A DNA stretch of 64,000 nt from Sabethes cyaneus (Eukaryota; Arthropoda; Insecta; Diptera; Culicidae). A program made the position numbers and the translations under genes. The notes below the pieces were generated by a model. The model made no database searches. It saw only the letters and a list, made by a program, of their open reading frames with translations, and had not been told where the DNA came from. Below are positions 20,516 through 30,920 of the stretch, piece by piece (position 1 is the stretch's first letter; each line of letters begins with the position of its first letter). The DNA is taken from positions 11,884,768 through 11,948,767 of the forward strand of contig NC_071355.1 of NCBI RefSeq assembly GCF_943734655.1, read 5' to 3'.

Positions 20516-21761
20516 ATAGCATAGTTTGACTGCCCGTGAGTTGCCCGCGATTGATCTAGATCAGCTGAGATTGCACAAAGAACCATCAGAATGATGCTTG
20601 GGAGTAGCAGATCATTCTCAGTGTGCATTTTCTGGTGATCTAATTCTTTGTGATGATCAATAGCAAAGATGACCACGCCCATGCAGGTCAATTTGGGAGG
20701 GAAAGGAATGTTAGTCCGACACTTGCTGCTACTAGAGACCGAGGAATCCTCTGCATCATTCACAGGTGTCACAGGAAGGAGTTGTTAGTAGAAAGGAATT
20801 GATCTGGATCCACCGAGGCAGATGTTGCGATCACTGTCATTCGAGCTCACGTACGGTTTGAGGACGTTTTTGGTGACGTGGCCATTGCGAAACAGGTAGT
20901 TGAGATCCGACATACCGATATAAGAAAAAACTATGAGAAATCTATCTACATATCAACTATCAACATATACGATTCGTTCGAAATCGCGCTCGGTCAGTTA
21001 TTAGATACCGATAGACTTTTGTTGCTGTGCACGAAAGCTATCCTGAGACAAACGTGTCTATTTGGCAATTCATCAAAAACATTGACTGCGCGAAATACCA
21101 TTTGGGCATCCTTTGATCATAGAATTTCCTTAAAGACTCTGCCCACTCTGACTACTCCCTAAGCTGTATAAAGCTATTTGGCTTTTGATATTTGATAATC
21201 ATATGACGGAAATAACGCGCGATGTTCCTAGGTAACCGATTTCACGATTAAAATGCACGTTTATAACATTTCAATAAAACTTCCGGTTTGTAAACGCACC
21301 AATGCTAACTGTGCTCAAATGAATTCAAAATGGCCTTCTAAAACAACTGCTGTCGGAAACATGCAACGAGCGCGACACGAAAGCAAACGATGCTAAATTA
21401 CCATACGAAACGATTCTCGGTATGTAAACACAGGTTGTATGAGACGAACCTGGATATTCGGAAATTTTCTTGTAAAGCCAGTAATTATGAAAATTAAGAT
21501 CAAAAATACACCTTTTTATAAATAAAATATAATGGCAACGATACTACATAACGTACCATAGTTTGAAAATTTATATCGAAAAATATTATGCATATGGGAG
21601 ATTTACAGTGGCTCGAAAACCTCGTGACAAACTTAAATTTATTATACCTGAAATTAAACACCAGGCACAATGAAGCGTGCCAATATAGTCCCTAAGTTAA
21701 TAAACATTTTCTCCTATCAACACTAATATGCAGAGATATAGCGCCCTGCACGCGTACAAAC
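20516..21761. other. Unassigned DNA between two identical stem-loops
   Basis: Bounded by the identical sequence ACAAACGGACCTTTTCAGGT plus CCA on both sides. A minus-strand frame (20491-20772) and a plus-strand frame (20878-21162) resemble no known protein. A promoter-less histone gene was looked for and not found. Confidence 0.4.
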
Positions 21762-21777
21762 GGACCTTTTCAGGTCC
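21762..21777 (+). promoter_or_regulatory. Histone-type 3' stem-loop (copy B)
   Basis: The same 16-nt hairpin as at 20500 (GGACCT-TTTC-AGGTCC), again preceded by ACAAAC, here followed by ACCA, the flank common after metazoan histone stem-loops. No upstream histone frame was recognised. Confidence 0.45.
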
Positions 21778-21866
21778 ACCATATAAATTAGCTGAACAAT
21801 TGAAATTATTAGTTTCTCACTAGTAAGAACACAATTCTTTAATGCGCAACTTGAGCATCTATAGAG

Positions 21867-22826
21867 TAAGGAGGGGTAAAAGTGCGATGCGGGTAAAAGT
21901 GCGATCCAATGATTTATCGGTGCAGATTCCGAGTAAATCTTCTGCATTGGCATGAATGGGTGACTATTTTGACATCTTGAATCTAACGTAAACTTTGGTT
22001 GCTTACGAAGCATAGTTGCTAAGTTATGTGCAAATGTTATTTTAGGGCAGTTTTGATGTAATTTTTCGTAATACGGCAAATACGATATCAACAGAAGGAT
22101 ATTACTTGTTGAAAATTTGTAGCAGCGTTTTACATCACTCACATATCTGTTTTGAAAATACGGCGAAAATAATTTACAAAATATATTTCGTTTTTCCGTA
22201 ATTAATCTAACCCCGTCAAGCGCTTAGCGGGGTAAAAGTTCGATTCACGGACGGGGCAAAAGTGCGATTTATGGACAAGGCAAAAATTTATAGCTAATTA
22301 TATACAGCTTTAGGCACTATATTACAGATACTAGAAATGGAAGATCTGCAGAAAACTTTGTGCTCTACAGATGTTGGCCGAAGGAAAACAATATTTTTCC
22401 GCTGATGAAACAAAAAACAAACGTTTGGAAAAGTTTCGATCTAACGGTGGCTGCAATACACCAGCGCAAAATAGGAAAGGCGCAAATTGAGAATATTCCT
22501 TATCGAAACATAACGCAGATTGGAGATAATATGGTTTTATTAGCTAATAGCTATTGTTGTGCTAATTTCATGGATTCGAGCTTCGCACTTTTGCCCCGCG
22601 GTATTCGCACTTTTGCCCCGCTTGTGGGGTAAAAGTGCAAATCGGCACTTGATCAGAAGACAGAAGAATTTATTTTGCAAAACAGTATTACCGCAGATGG
22701 TTTATAGTTGAATGTAAAGACATTGAGTTATTGCATCACTATAAAATATATCATGTTGTTGTCCTTCTTTATATCTCATGAAAATTGATGACAACTTCAA
22801 ACATCGCACTTATGCCCCGCCCTAAG
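21867..22826. mobile_element. TA-flanked inverted-repeat DNA element with GGGGTAAAAGTGCGAT repeats
   Basis: The left end TAAGGAGGGGTAAAAGTGCG is mirrored at the right end, which reads TTAGGGCGGGGCATAAGTGCG on the minus strand. The interior carries further direct and inverted copies of GGGGTAAAAGTGCGA (at 21885, 22230, 22250, 22590, 22610 and 22625). TA at the edges fits a Tc1/mariner/pogo-type insertion. A frame of 90 codons (22360-22632) has no recognisable transposase motif, so the copy appears non-autonomous. Confidence 0.55.
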
Positions 22827-22910
22827 CTGCCATACAGCAAAAATGTTCCTTGGGTATGGTTTATATGGATTATTGTCTTGATTTCAACGTGATCAATCTC
22901 ACTTGCCAAT

Positions 22911-23690
22911 GTGATTTTTCAATTTCACGATTACTATTTATTCATCTATTATCAAAACGTCAGGACATTGAGGACAAAAGTGGATGTTATCTTCTTGGCT
23001 TCTCATGATTGCAGTGACATCAACACTATATTGACAGAAACCGGACTGAACGATTCCATTAATTCTGTGCAACTGTTCGGCGAAAGGTTAAACGTTTTTC
23101 GCTGCGATCGTTCTTCCCGTAATAGTAATTGGCAGAGCTATGGAGGTGTAGGGGGAAGACGTATATGGCCGGACAGGCCTCTATGCTCGGACACTAGCGA
23201 TTTCTAAAAAACAAGAAAAGATCAAGTTAATTGGAAAAAATAGAACAATAGTACCTTTAAAGTACTATTTCATTCTTTCAAAATATTTTTATCATTTTTT
23301 GTTTTCGAGAAATCGCCAGTGTCCGGGCATAGAAACCTGTCCGACCATTCACGCCTGGCAGTATTCTTGCGTTCCCCTCACGTCAGTATAAGCAAGTAGG
23401 TTAAAGCAAGTTTGTCTTACCGCGAACATTCGTGGGTTTAAAATTTCAATTGGCGCTGTGTACATTCCGCCCGACAAAAGCCAGGATCCTGCTGTAATCG
23501 AATCGCACGTCTGTTCTATTCGGGTGTTGTGCGAAGAAAAAACCCTCAACTGATGCTGTACTCATTTGCGGTGATTTTTACCAACCACGCATTGTTTGGG
23601 AATTCAATGACGACATGGTACAGCACAGTTTAGTTGACGGGATGGATTTCCTCCAACCACCGACAAGTCAACTTGAAACGTAATCATCTC
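22911..23690 (+). pseudogene. Endonuclease domain of a Jockey-type non-LTR retrotransposon, interrupted
   Basis: The first part encodes YYQNVRTLRTKVDVIFLASH, then ILTETGLNDSINS, then GERLNVFRCDRSSRNSN and YGGV. After an inserted MITE, similarity resumes with GFKISIGAVYIPPDKSQD, a run to CEEKTLN and, after a frameshift, DAVLICGDFYQPRIVW and HSLVDGMDFLQ. These are the conserved blocks of the apurinic endonuclease domain at the start of ORF2: QNVRGLR, TETWL, VYIPP and GDFN. Notable decay: TETW has become TETG, GDFN has become GDFY, and there are a stop/frameshift and the MITE. No reverse transcriptase follows. It may belong to the same family as the ORF2 relic at 61.9-64 kb. Confidence 0.8.
23167..23347. 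mobile_element. MITE inside the endonuclease relic
   Basis: About 37 bp of near-perfect inverted repeat at each end: CGGACAGGCCTCTATGCTCG ... CGATTTCT at the left, and on the minus strand from the right CGGACAGGTTTCTATGCCCG ... CGATTTCT. The AT-rich core is short (about 95 bp). It splits the endonuclease coding sequence between the YGGV block and the next conserved block, so it inserted after the retrotransposon. Confidence 0.7.
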
Positions 23691-23930
23691 GGAAGGGTGC
23701 TTGATTTCTACAAACTCTAAGAAAAGGATAAAACTTGTATGTCAGAGCACAGATATTTAACAAATTCAAACTTACCTCCTTATAGCAAATGTGTAGGAAT
23801 GTTTCAGAGCATTTATTACAATACAGTAAATTAAAAATTTGCGTGACAAACTTTTGCTTTGTCGAATTGAACCTGCATCCACCTGTAGTCCAAACGTGAG
23901 CCCCAGGTACGTACCCCTAGGCACAGAGCT
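23691..23930. other. Unassigned short spacer
   Basis: AT-rich, nothing recognised; it lies between the endonuclease relic and a purine-repeat copy. Confidence 0.4.
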
Positions 23931-24210
23931 TCGTACTTTTTCTTTTTCGTCCAGTCTTCTCTTTTTTACCTGGTTTTCTAATTTTTCTGCCGTTTTCTTC
24001 TTTTCTACTTTTTTCTCTTTTTACATCTCGTTTTAATTCCATTGTGTCACGATACATCTTTCGATTTTCTTTCTTCCATGCCAGTTTTTCTTCTATTTCT
24101 TTCCATGCATTTTTCCTCTTTTTCGTTCCCGTTTTTCCAGTTTTTGTCACGTTTTCCCCCATGCCATTTTCCGTTTTTTTTTGTTTTTTCAGGAACAGCA
24201 AATGACGAAC
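23931..24210 (-). repeat. Purine-repeat family copy, short (minus strand), with leader
   Basis: The plus strand is pyrimidine-rich. On the minus strand it begins with the leader CGTCATTTGCTGTTCCTGAA (24207-24188), nearly identical to 37753-37772, then the word GGGAAAACGTGACAAAAACT (24159-24139) and a purine body truncated after about 220 bp. Confidence 0.65.
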
Positions 24211-24279
24211 TTCATATGAAAACTTCCTATGAATGCATAAGAAATTAATTGCTCGAACAGTGTACTGTTTGGTACAAGT

Positions 24280-24440
24280 ATGAGTTGAAATTGGAATCAA
24301 ATTGTACTTGTTAGAATTACACTTAAAACTGGACTTAAAATTGGATTTGAAAGCAGTGTTGAAATTGGGCATGAAATTAGAATTGAATTTGAACTTGAAA
24401 TTAAGCTCCAATTCGGCTTCAAACTAAACTGGAAATCCAA
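24280..24440 (-). repeat. AAGTCCAATTTC-type remnant
   Basis: Minus-sense copies of the AAGTCCAATTTC word family (ACTTAAAACTGGACTTAAAATT and similar). Here the array lies upstream of the leader on the minus strand, unlike the other copies where it follows the purine body. Confidence 0.5.
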
Positions 24441-26879
24441 ATCTTCTTGAAGGAATGTTTTAGCATAAAAAGTATAACATAGAAATTCATATTTCAGTCA
24501 GAAAGCTGTTGTCTTGTTTGGCACTAAGATTAAAGAGCATTCATATCACAAAACGACATTTTAATTACATTTATGCAAAGTTTCAGCCAGATTAAAAACA
24601 ACAAATGACTCCGTGGAATCGCTCAAGAATAAAAGGCTGCAAATTGAAAAAGACGATAACAAGAGTTTACAAGAAATATAACTATGATGTTTTCAGCCGG
24701 TAATTAAATAAATAGACATCTTTTGAAAAGATGAAAAGCTTTAAATAAAAGAAAAGGTAACTTAATAAAAAAAATCAATATTTACCTCTCAAAAGCACGA
24801 GCAACCGAGGGTCACCGCATCAACAGAAACAGTCCCAAAGCATCGGGACCGTGTTTCGCTGCCCTTGCCGAGTCCGGCAACAAATTATTGCCCGCTTATT
24901 AGCATTTCCATGTCGAATACCTTTGATAAAATGCCTGACTTTTGATAAATCGTCACATTCAAACGCGAACATTTTCCGCCGCAAATCATCGACATTCTCC
25001 GCGGTCGGCCGTGCTGTGGCGCCCCGGTTCACTCGTGCGGCGCTGAATTATTTGTCGGGCCCGTAAATAGCGCTGCGAACGAACGATTGCGGCCGCCGGA
25101 CGAAAGCGACCGACTCCGGCGAGGGCAATTAGTTTCCACACCTTGGCCGGGCCTTCTGAGAAAGACCGCAGCGCAGGTTCGCTCCCGCCGCTCCTCGATC
25201 AACGTCCCATGAAATATGTAATTCAATTTGGTCCGAAGCCCGAGCGCCCTCTGCGGCTTGTTAAAAGGTGTCGTGATTTTTGGCAATTTCGACAGGCCAC
25301 AATCCGAACGAGCAGCTTCGCACAAAAGTGGCGGGAAACTATGAGGAATTAATTAAATGGCACATTGTTAGAATGGATTTTTTTTCGGCCTAGCCTGCTT
25401 TCGATTTTATTAGACTTTCTTTCAACGGGACTCACCCAAAGTTCACAAATCAAGCACGTGAAGCGAACGGAAACAAAAGAGTACAACCATTCCGCGCCAA
25501 TGGCGTGAAAAATTACTATTCCCGGGATATTGCGGCGCAGGTTTTTGAACACACACGAAATGCGAAAAGCTCGCTTATCGCCGCTCGGTGATTCCTGTAT
25601 TTACCAGAGACCTCGGTAAACTATGTTAACTAAAAATAAATTAACCCGCCAGGGGGTTCGCCCTTCTCGATAGGATAGTCTACTAATCTCGGCAAATGTA
25701 AGGTATAAAAAGAAACAATACACAAGCTGCCTGCTTTCAGTTTCCCTTCCAGACAATGTGACACAATTACCGCTGAACCATCAGAAAAGACCCCCAGGGG
25801 CGAAAGATTTTGGGATTCGTTTTTTTACTGTCGCTTTTCGTCCTTCCAAACCAGTCACCCTGTCAGCCAGTCAGCAGTCCAACTGTGTGGAACTAATTTA
25901 TGAATACTAATTCATAACCACACAAGAATTGTGGGTAATAAAAGGCAGTGCCAGCAGAGCTATAATATCGTCGCCCCTCGACGGGAAGGATTCACAAAGA
26001 GGCAAAATTAAATTAGACGCCATCGCCCGACAGGTCGGAGGCGGCGCACAGCCCATTCCGTCGCTGCTGGCGGTATGCAGAGGTTCATGCTAATAAACAT
26101 TGGTCACGAAAAGGCTTTTAAGATCCTGGGTGCTCCCCTGATGAACTTGGAAAGCTTGTATTGTATTGATTTGCTTTCCCGGAGGGCTAGGCCAACGAAT
26201 GAAAAATAGGCAAGAACCTGGTAATGATAGTATTCCCCCCCGGCTACCGGATGTCATAAAGTAAAATAATTGGTAACGTTACGTTTCCATACACAGCGAT
26301 TTACTGCTCGGAATGAACTGTGGCAGGTAGGCAGGCAGGCAGCAGCAGTAGAAGAAAGTTCCTGTATGGGGCGCTCCAGTCACGGGGCCGTGTATGTGTA
26401 CGTCACGTATTTATTGAATTTGCCGCACACGTGCGGATTTAGCTCTCGCGGGACAAACTCGGCCAAGCTCGTCCAAAGTTGACGAAGGTTGAACTGCATC
26501 TCCAGAAAGTTTACTGGAACGGTTCGTGACACTTTGGATTCGTTGGCTGCCAACGTTTACGTTTACGAATGCGAACCGTTCCAGGGGGGAAATTTCACCG
26601 AAAGGACGTGATGTGATTTGCTTGCTTTTTTCCGGAAAGTCAATCGATTCTAACACACCACTAGGTTAGTAAACCGACTGGATGAAATTTACGTCCATAT
26701 AGCTATGGGAGAAGAAGTGACTCTTTTGGCGCTTACTTTTAATACGGTGGGTGATGGAATTCGACAATTTAGTAAAATATCTGAAACACGAAAAATCCTG
26801 AGAAATTACGTACTGTCAAATTACAGTTATGGTTTTAAATTCAAATTACACTTACCTTATTTCACCTTATCTCATATAT
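24441..26879. other. Unique-looking non-coding DNA, GC-richer in parts
   Basis: The 24800-26650 interval has higher GC and lacks transposon ends and repeats, so it may be host intergenic or intronic DNA. Short overlapping frames on both strands (25029-25325, 26411-26656 and others) do not resemble known proteins. Confidence 0.4.
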
Positions 26880-27430
26880 TTTATTGCTTCCCTTTCTCAT
26901 TTCCAGTTTCTTTTTCTGTTCATCATGGGTATAAAACCCACATACTCTTATGCGTTTTTAAAATTCCCGTTTTCATCTGAATTTTCTCCCGTTTTCATTT
27001 CACTTTCTTATAAGTTCTACAGTGTTTTTTCACAATTTTATTTTCTCATTTCCCCGTTCATTTTTCCCATTTTAGCCAATACTCTGTCCGATTCGAATTT
27101 TTGATTTCCTTTTACTATTTTACTACGACTGGCAATTTATGCTTCCCACGTCTCTTTTGCTCATTTTCCGTAATGTACTTTTATCTAATTTTCATACCAA
27201 ACCTTTAACCTCCAAATCCTATTCCTCTTCAATTCTCTTTTCCATTTCCCTTTCTCTTTTCCATTCTTGTTTTTCTTTTTTCCAACTCATTCGTAATATA
27301 CTTCACATTTTACACTTTCCTCTACCATTTATTCTAACCATTTGACTTTCCCATTCCCATCGACCATTTTCATTTCTCAGTCCCATGTACCATTACCCTT
27401 TACCCCTTTCTCTTTCTCACTCATTTCTTC
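26880..27430 (-). repeat. Pyrimidine-rich tract, probable diverged purine-repeat copy
   Basis: The plus strand is T/C-rich with words such as TTTCTCATTTCC and TTTTCCATTTCCC. The leader and tail words are not present. It resembles the bodies at 3-4 kb but is more diverged. Confidence 0.45.
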
Positions 27431-27505
27431 CGTTGATCCTAAAGGGTGTCCATGATAAAATTTCAAGGCACACACACACAAATTGCTCTAACTTTTGAAG
27501 CATTG

Positions 27506-28069
27506 CACAGTGGTCCAGAAACGAAAGTTAAGTGGAAAGTTACTTTCCGGTTAAGCGATTCATAATAGTTTCCCACAATGTCCCTTTTTGAGATATTCTG
27601 TTCTGAAAAAGACTAAAAAACACTGGAAAAACGTTAGAACTTGTTTCACGTATGAGTTTTCAACATACAATGTTCTAAAACTATATGTCTTTTGATAAGA
27701 GAAAGAACTTTTTAAAACATTATGATGCAATAAAACCAGTGAATTTGAAGTAATTAACGAAAAAGTGATTTTGGGTAAGTCTTTATATAAAACAGCCTGT
27801 GAGTCTAAAACTATGAAAAATACGTCTACTATGTCCTTAGCAAAGTTACTTATATATTCATAAGCTACAACTTTGTCGAAGAAATTATACTTCTATCTCT
27901 TTTCTGTAAAAAGTTATTATGTGTTATGTGTTTACAAGCCAAACTGGAACTTGGCCGTTAATTTCACATTCATTATCTTTTAGAGTTGAGCAACTTTGTT
28001 GAACATTGTGGAAAGTTATTTTGAACCACAAAAAACTTTCTGCTTAATTTTCGCCTCTGGACCACTGTG
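27506..28069. mobile_element. Transib-like MITE with 5-bp target duplication
   Basis: The left end CACAGTGGTCCAGAAACGAA is mirrored at the right end on the minus strand (CACAGTGGTCCAGAGGCGAA), with similarity continuing for about 45 bp. The target CATTG is duplicated exactly (27501-27505 and 28070-28074). CACAGTGG termini with 5-bp duplications are typical of the Transib group, whose ends resemble the CACA(G/A)TG heptamer. The interior is AT-rich and non-coding, so the copy is non-autonomous. Confidence 0.75.
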
Positions 28070-28274
28070 CATTGGGTAAAATTAAATAAATTTTTCTATT
28101 ATTTAACGGTTCGAAGTACGTCTGACTGACGATCGCGAGTGTACCCCAGTAGGCATAATGGACGATGTATGGTAGATATAACGGACGCGAGATAATCTGT
28201 CATTAGCTTACAAGCGATCGAATCGACTCAGTTTAAAAATGCGGTGCATATAGAATGAGCCGGATTACCTACGA

Positions 28275-28386
28275 GTGGACGAAACACAAATGGCAGAATC
28301 ACGAATGGCCGAGACTCAACATCAAATGGACGAAACAGTAGATTCAATGGTTGAACCACAAATGGCCGAAACACGAATAGTCGAAT
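28275..28386 (+). repeat. Short imperfect minisatellite (CGAAACACAAATGGC-like)
   Basis: About six loose copies of a 14-21-bp word: GAAACACAAATGGCAGAA, TCACGAATGGCCGAGA, CATCAAATGGACGAAAC and so on. The stop-free frames on both strands here follow from the repeat. Confidence 0.5.
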
Positions 28387-28483
28387 GTTATAGAAAATAT
28401 TTACGACTTTTGATCTGCTCAAATGTTGTCCTTACTCGCTACCGCTCATTCGGCCTCAACTAAGTGATACCCCCTTTTTTCCT

Positions 28484-28567
28484 GTATGGACTCATCACTG
28501 CGACCAGTATCGTTGATCTATTATGAAATCGCCCGGGTGTTTGCTGTATAACACGCACTGCACTGAC
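28484..28567 (+). repeat. Dispersed repeat, inverted partner of 61715-61803
   Basis: GGACTCATCACTGCGACCAG, GTTGATCTATTATGAAATCG and CCCGGGTGTTTGCTGTATAA occur here in order. The same blocks occur on the minus strand at 61803-61715 with about 10 differences. The element type is unknown. Confidence 0.65.
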
Positions 28568-29239
28568 TTCTCTCCGACCCACCCTTAAAATCTGATGAAA
28601 AACATCGAAATCTGGTTAAAATCGTTATAATTAATTGTAAATTTTAATGTGTTGACAAGCAAGCTCTTAGGTTGGAACTTAAATATCCAACCAAAAAACA
28701 AATCAGTAGTCTTTGAGGCTATATAATCATTCAAATAAGGTTAATAGCGCATGAATCAGTGTGGTCATCTCTGAGAAACGTTTGACTAATTGACACCTTG
28801 AAAAGGTTCATTGTTAAGCTGGCATAACTATCGAATTGCTTAATTGTTTTTAACGAAACTCGCCCAAAACTTTTGCAGTATCAAGACCTTTCACATGATA
28901 CTAAAATTGTTAAAATCGGTTAAGCAGTTCCCGGAAAAAATCGTTTCACGTAATTTTCACATTATTGCTTATAACTTTTGAACACATCGTCGGACCACAA
29001 TATAATTCAATAGTGACCTGCAAGATGATAACAACTTTCCAATAAGCATAATATCAAACGAATTGGTTCAGCCATCTCTGAGAAACAGATGACCAAAGTT
29101 AAGCGTCACATACACTCATAAACACACCCACAGACATTGCTATGTCCTTCGAACATTATCTTGACTTGGTCATCCGGGTTTCGGATCAACGTCGTGTTTT
29201 TCGATCAATTTCTAAACCTTTGTAATAGTATCACAAAAA
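28568..29239. other. Non-coding DNA with a duplicated dispersed-repeat tail
   Basis: CATCTCTGAGAAAC occurs at about 28768 and 29071, each in a similar setting (GGTCATCTCTGAGAAACG / AGCCATCTCTGAGAAACA). The second leads into ACACTCATAAACACACCC and a GACATT word typical of 3' tails of dispersed insect repeats. No coding sequence was seen. Confidence 0.4.
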
Positions 29240-30670
29240 TGAAAACCGAAAAGTGCACGGGGAAAACGTGACAAAAACTGACTAAATGGGATAGAAAAAG
29301 AGGTAAAACGCAATAGAAAAAGCAGAAAACTCGCACGAAAACGAGAAAATGGAAAGCAAGATTGTGAAAAATGGGGGGAAACGGGACGTCAGAAGCGAAA
29401 AAAGAGAAAGGTAAAAAATGGGAAAGTGAAACCCGGAAAGCGAGTCGACAAATAGGAGACTTGACTGAAAAACACAGAGAACGAAAGAGTAAAGTAGAAA
29501 AATAAGAGAAAAGAAGGTGAACCGATAAAGAAAATGATGACAAACTGGACAGAAGAGAAGAAAAACCCAAACAAAAGAGAAGACCGGGATAGAAAAGGAG
29601 AAAATATGGGAGCAGGAAAGTTGCGAAGCAAGAACAGAAAAAAAGGAAAAGGAACTAAAACGGAAAAGAAAAACAGAAAGTATCAGAAAAGAAGGAAAAG
29701 CATTACAAACAAGAAAAAGAACGGAGCTGAGAAAAAGAAAAAAATAGAAATGGAGCTAATAGAACAGAAAACACAACACGAGACAGTGAAAGAGAAAAAC
29801 TAGACCTTAAAATGAGGACAAAGCGAAAATAAAAGAAGAAAAATTAACAGAAAAGAGAAGAACAACAATAAGAAAATAACAAGAATCAGACAGATCAGAT
29901 CAGATGAAAAGGGGGAAAACGGGACAGGAAAAGACGAGAAAGAAGAAGCTGCAGACATAAAAACATGAGAACGAGAGAGAAAAGTAGGGAAAATGAGGTT
30001 AGAAAGGATTAGGGAAAAAACAAAAATAAGATAATCCAAAAGAGAAAAGAAGAATAGTGACATAGAGAAGAGAAAACCAATAGAGGAAACGAGGAAAACG
30101 GGAAAAGAGGTTTAACCTCAAACGTTATACAAAATGATAGAGATGTGTTAAAATGGGAATAGGGAATGTGGAAAGGGTGGGCAGGTGGGACAAAAAAAGA
30201 AGAAAAGAGATACAGAAAAAAATAACCAACGAAAACCGTAAAACGAGAGAGAAAACAACGAAAAATAGGGAGTTGAAGATCTAATACCTTAGAGGAAAGT
30301 GAAAAAAGAGGGCCGAAAACAAACTAAGCGTGGCCAAGAAGGAGAAAATACGGGACATATAAAAGAGGAAAACCGGAACTAACGAATACAAAAACCGAGA
30401 AGGAAAGGGAATAAAAACAGAGACAAAAATCAAGAAGAAAACCATGACTGAAAATAACACAAAATGGGACAGTAAACATAGAAAAAAGGAACAATGGACA
30501 GAAAACACGGGACAAAAAAAGTAAAACGAACAAAAAAGAGGAAAAACGAAGAGCAAAAGAAAACAAAGTGAGAACAGAAATCAAGAAAATGGTACGACAA
30601 AGGAGAAGAAACTAAAAATGGGGCTGGTAAAGAGAGAAAAAAGAGGTAAAACGTGTGAAAGAGACTAAAA
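29240..30670 (+). repeat. Purine-repeat family copy (plus strand)
   Basis: It starts with GTGCACGGGGAAAACGTGAC and continues AAAAACTGACTAAATGGGAT, then 1.4 kb that is almost entirely purine with recurring AAAACGGGACAG and GAGGAAAAACG words. Long Phe/Leu/Ser-rich minus-strand frames are compositional artefacts. Confidence 0.75.
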
Positions 30671-30684
30671 ATGTTAATGGTTAT

Positions 30685-30895
30685 TTCAAGTAAATCTTCG
30701 TGTCTAAATTCGTGTCCATGTTCAAATGCAAGTCTCAATTTCAATTTCTATTTTAATCTATATTTTTTAGCACAATTTAAATTTTTGTTTCAAGTCTAAT
30801 TTCAAATAAAAACATCAAATTCTCTTTTAAGTCCGATTTCATGTGTTATTTCAAGAGGAATTTTCAAATTACCACTCTGAATTACTACAAATTTA
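30685..30895 (+). repeat. AAGTCCAATTTC array after the purine tract
   Basis: TTTCAAGTCTAATTTCAAAT and TTTTAAGTCCGATTTCATGT are typical units. Order and orientation (purine body, then array) match the copies at 4.2-5.7 kb and 37.7-39.3 kb. Confidence 0.6.
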
Positions 30896-30896
30896 A

Positions 30897-30920
30897 GCTA
30901 GGGCTAGGGCTAGGGCTAGG
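30897..30920 (+). repeat. (GCTAGG)4 short hexamer run
   Basis: Four consecutive GCTAGG units. It resembles a telomere-type hexamer only superficially, and at this length it is a simple repeat. Confidence 0.7.

Noticed and set aside
30897..30920. Interstitial telomere repeat
   Set aside because: Only four GCTAGG units, which is not a known insect telomere repeat.
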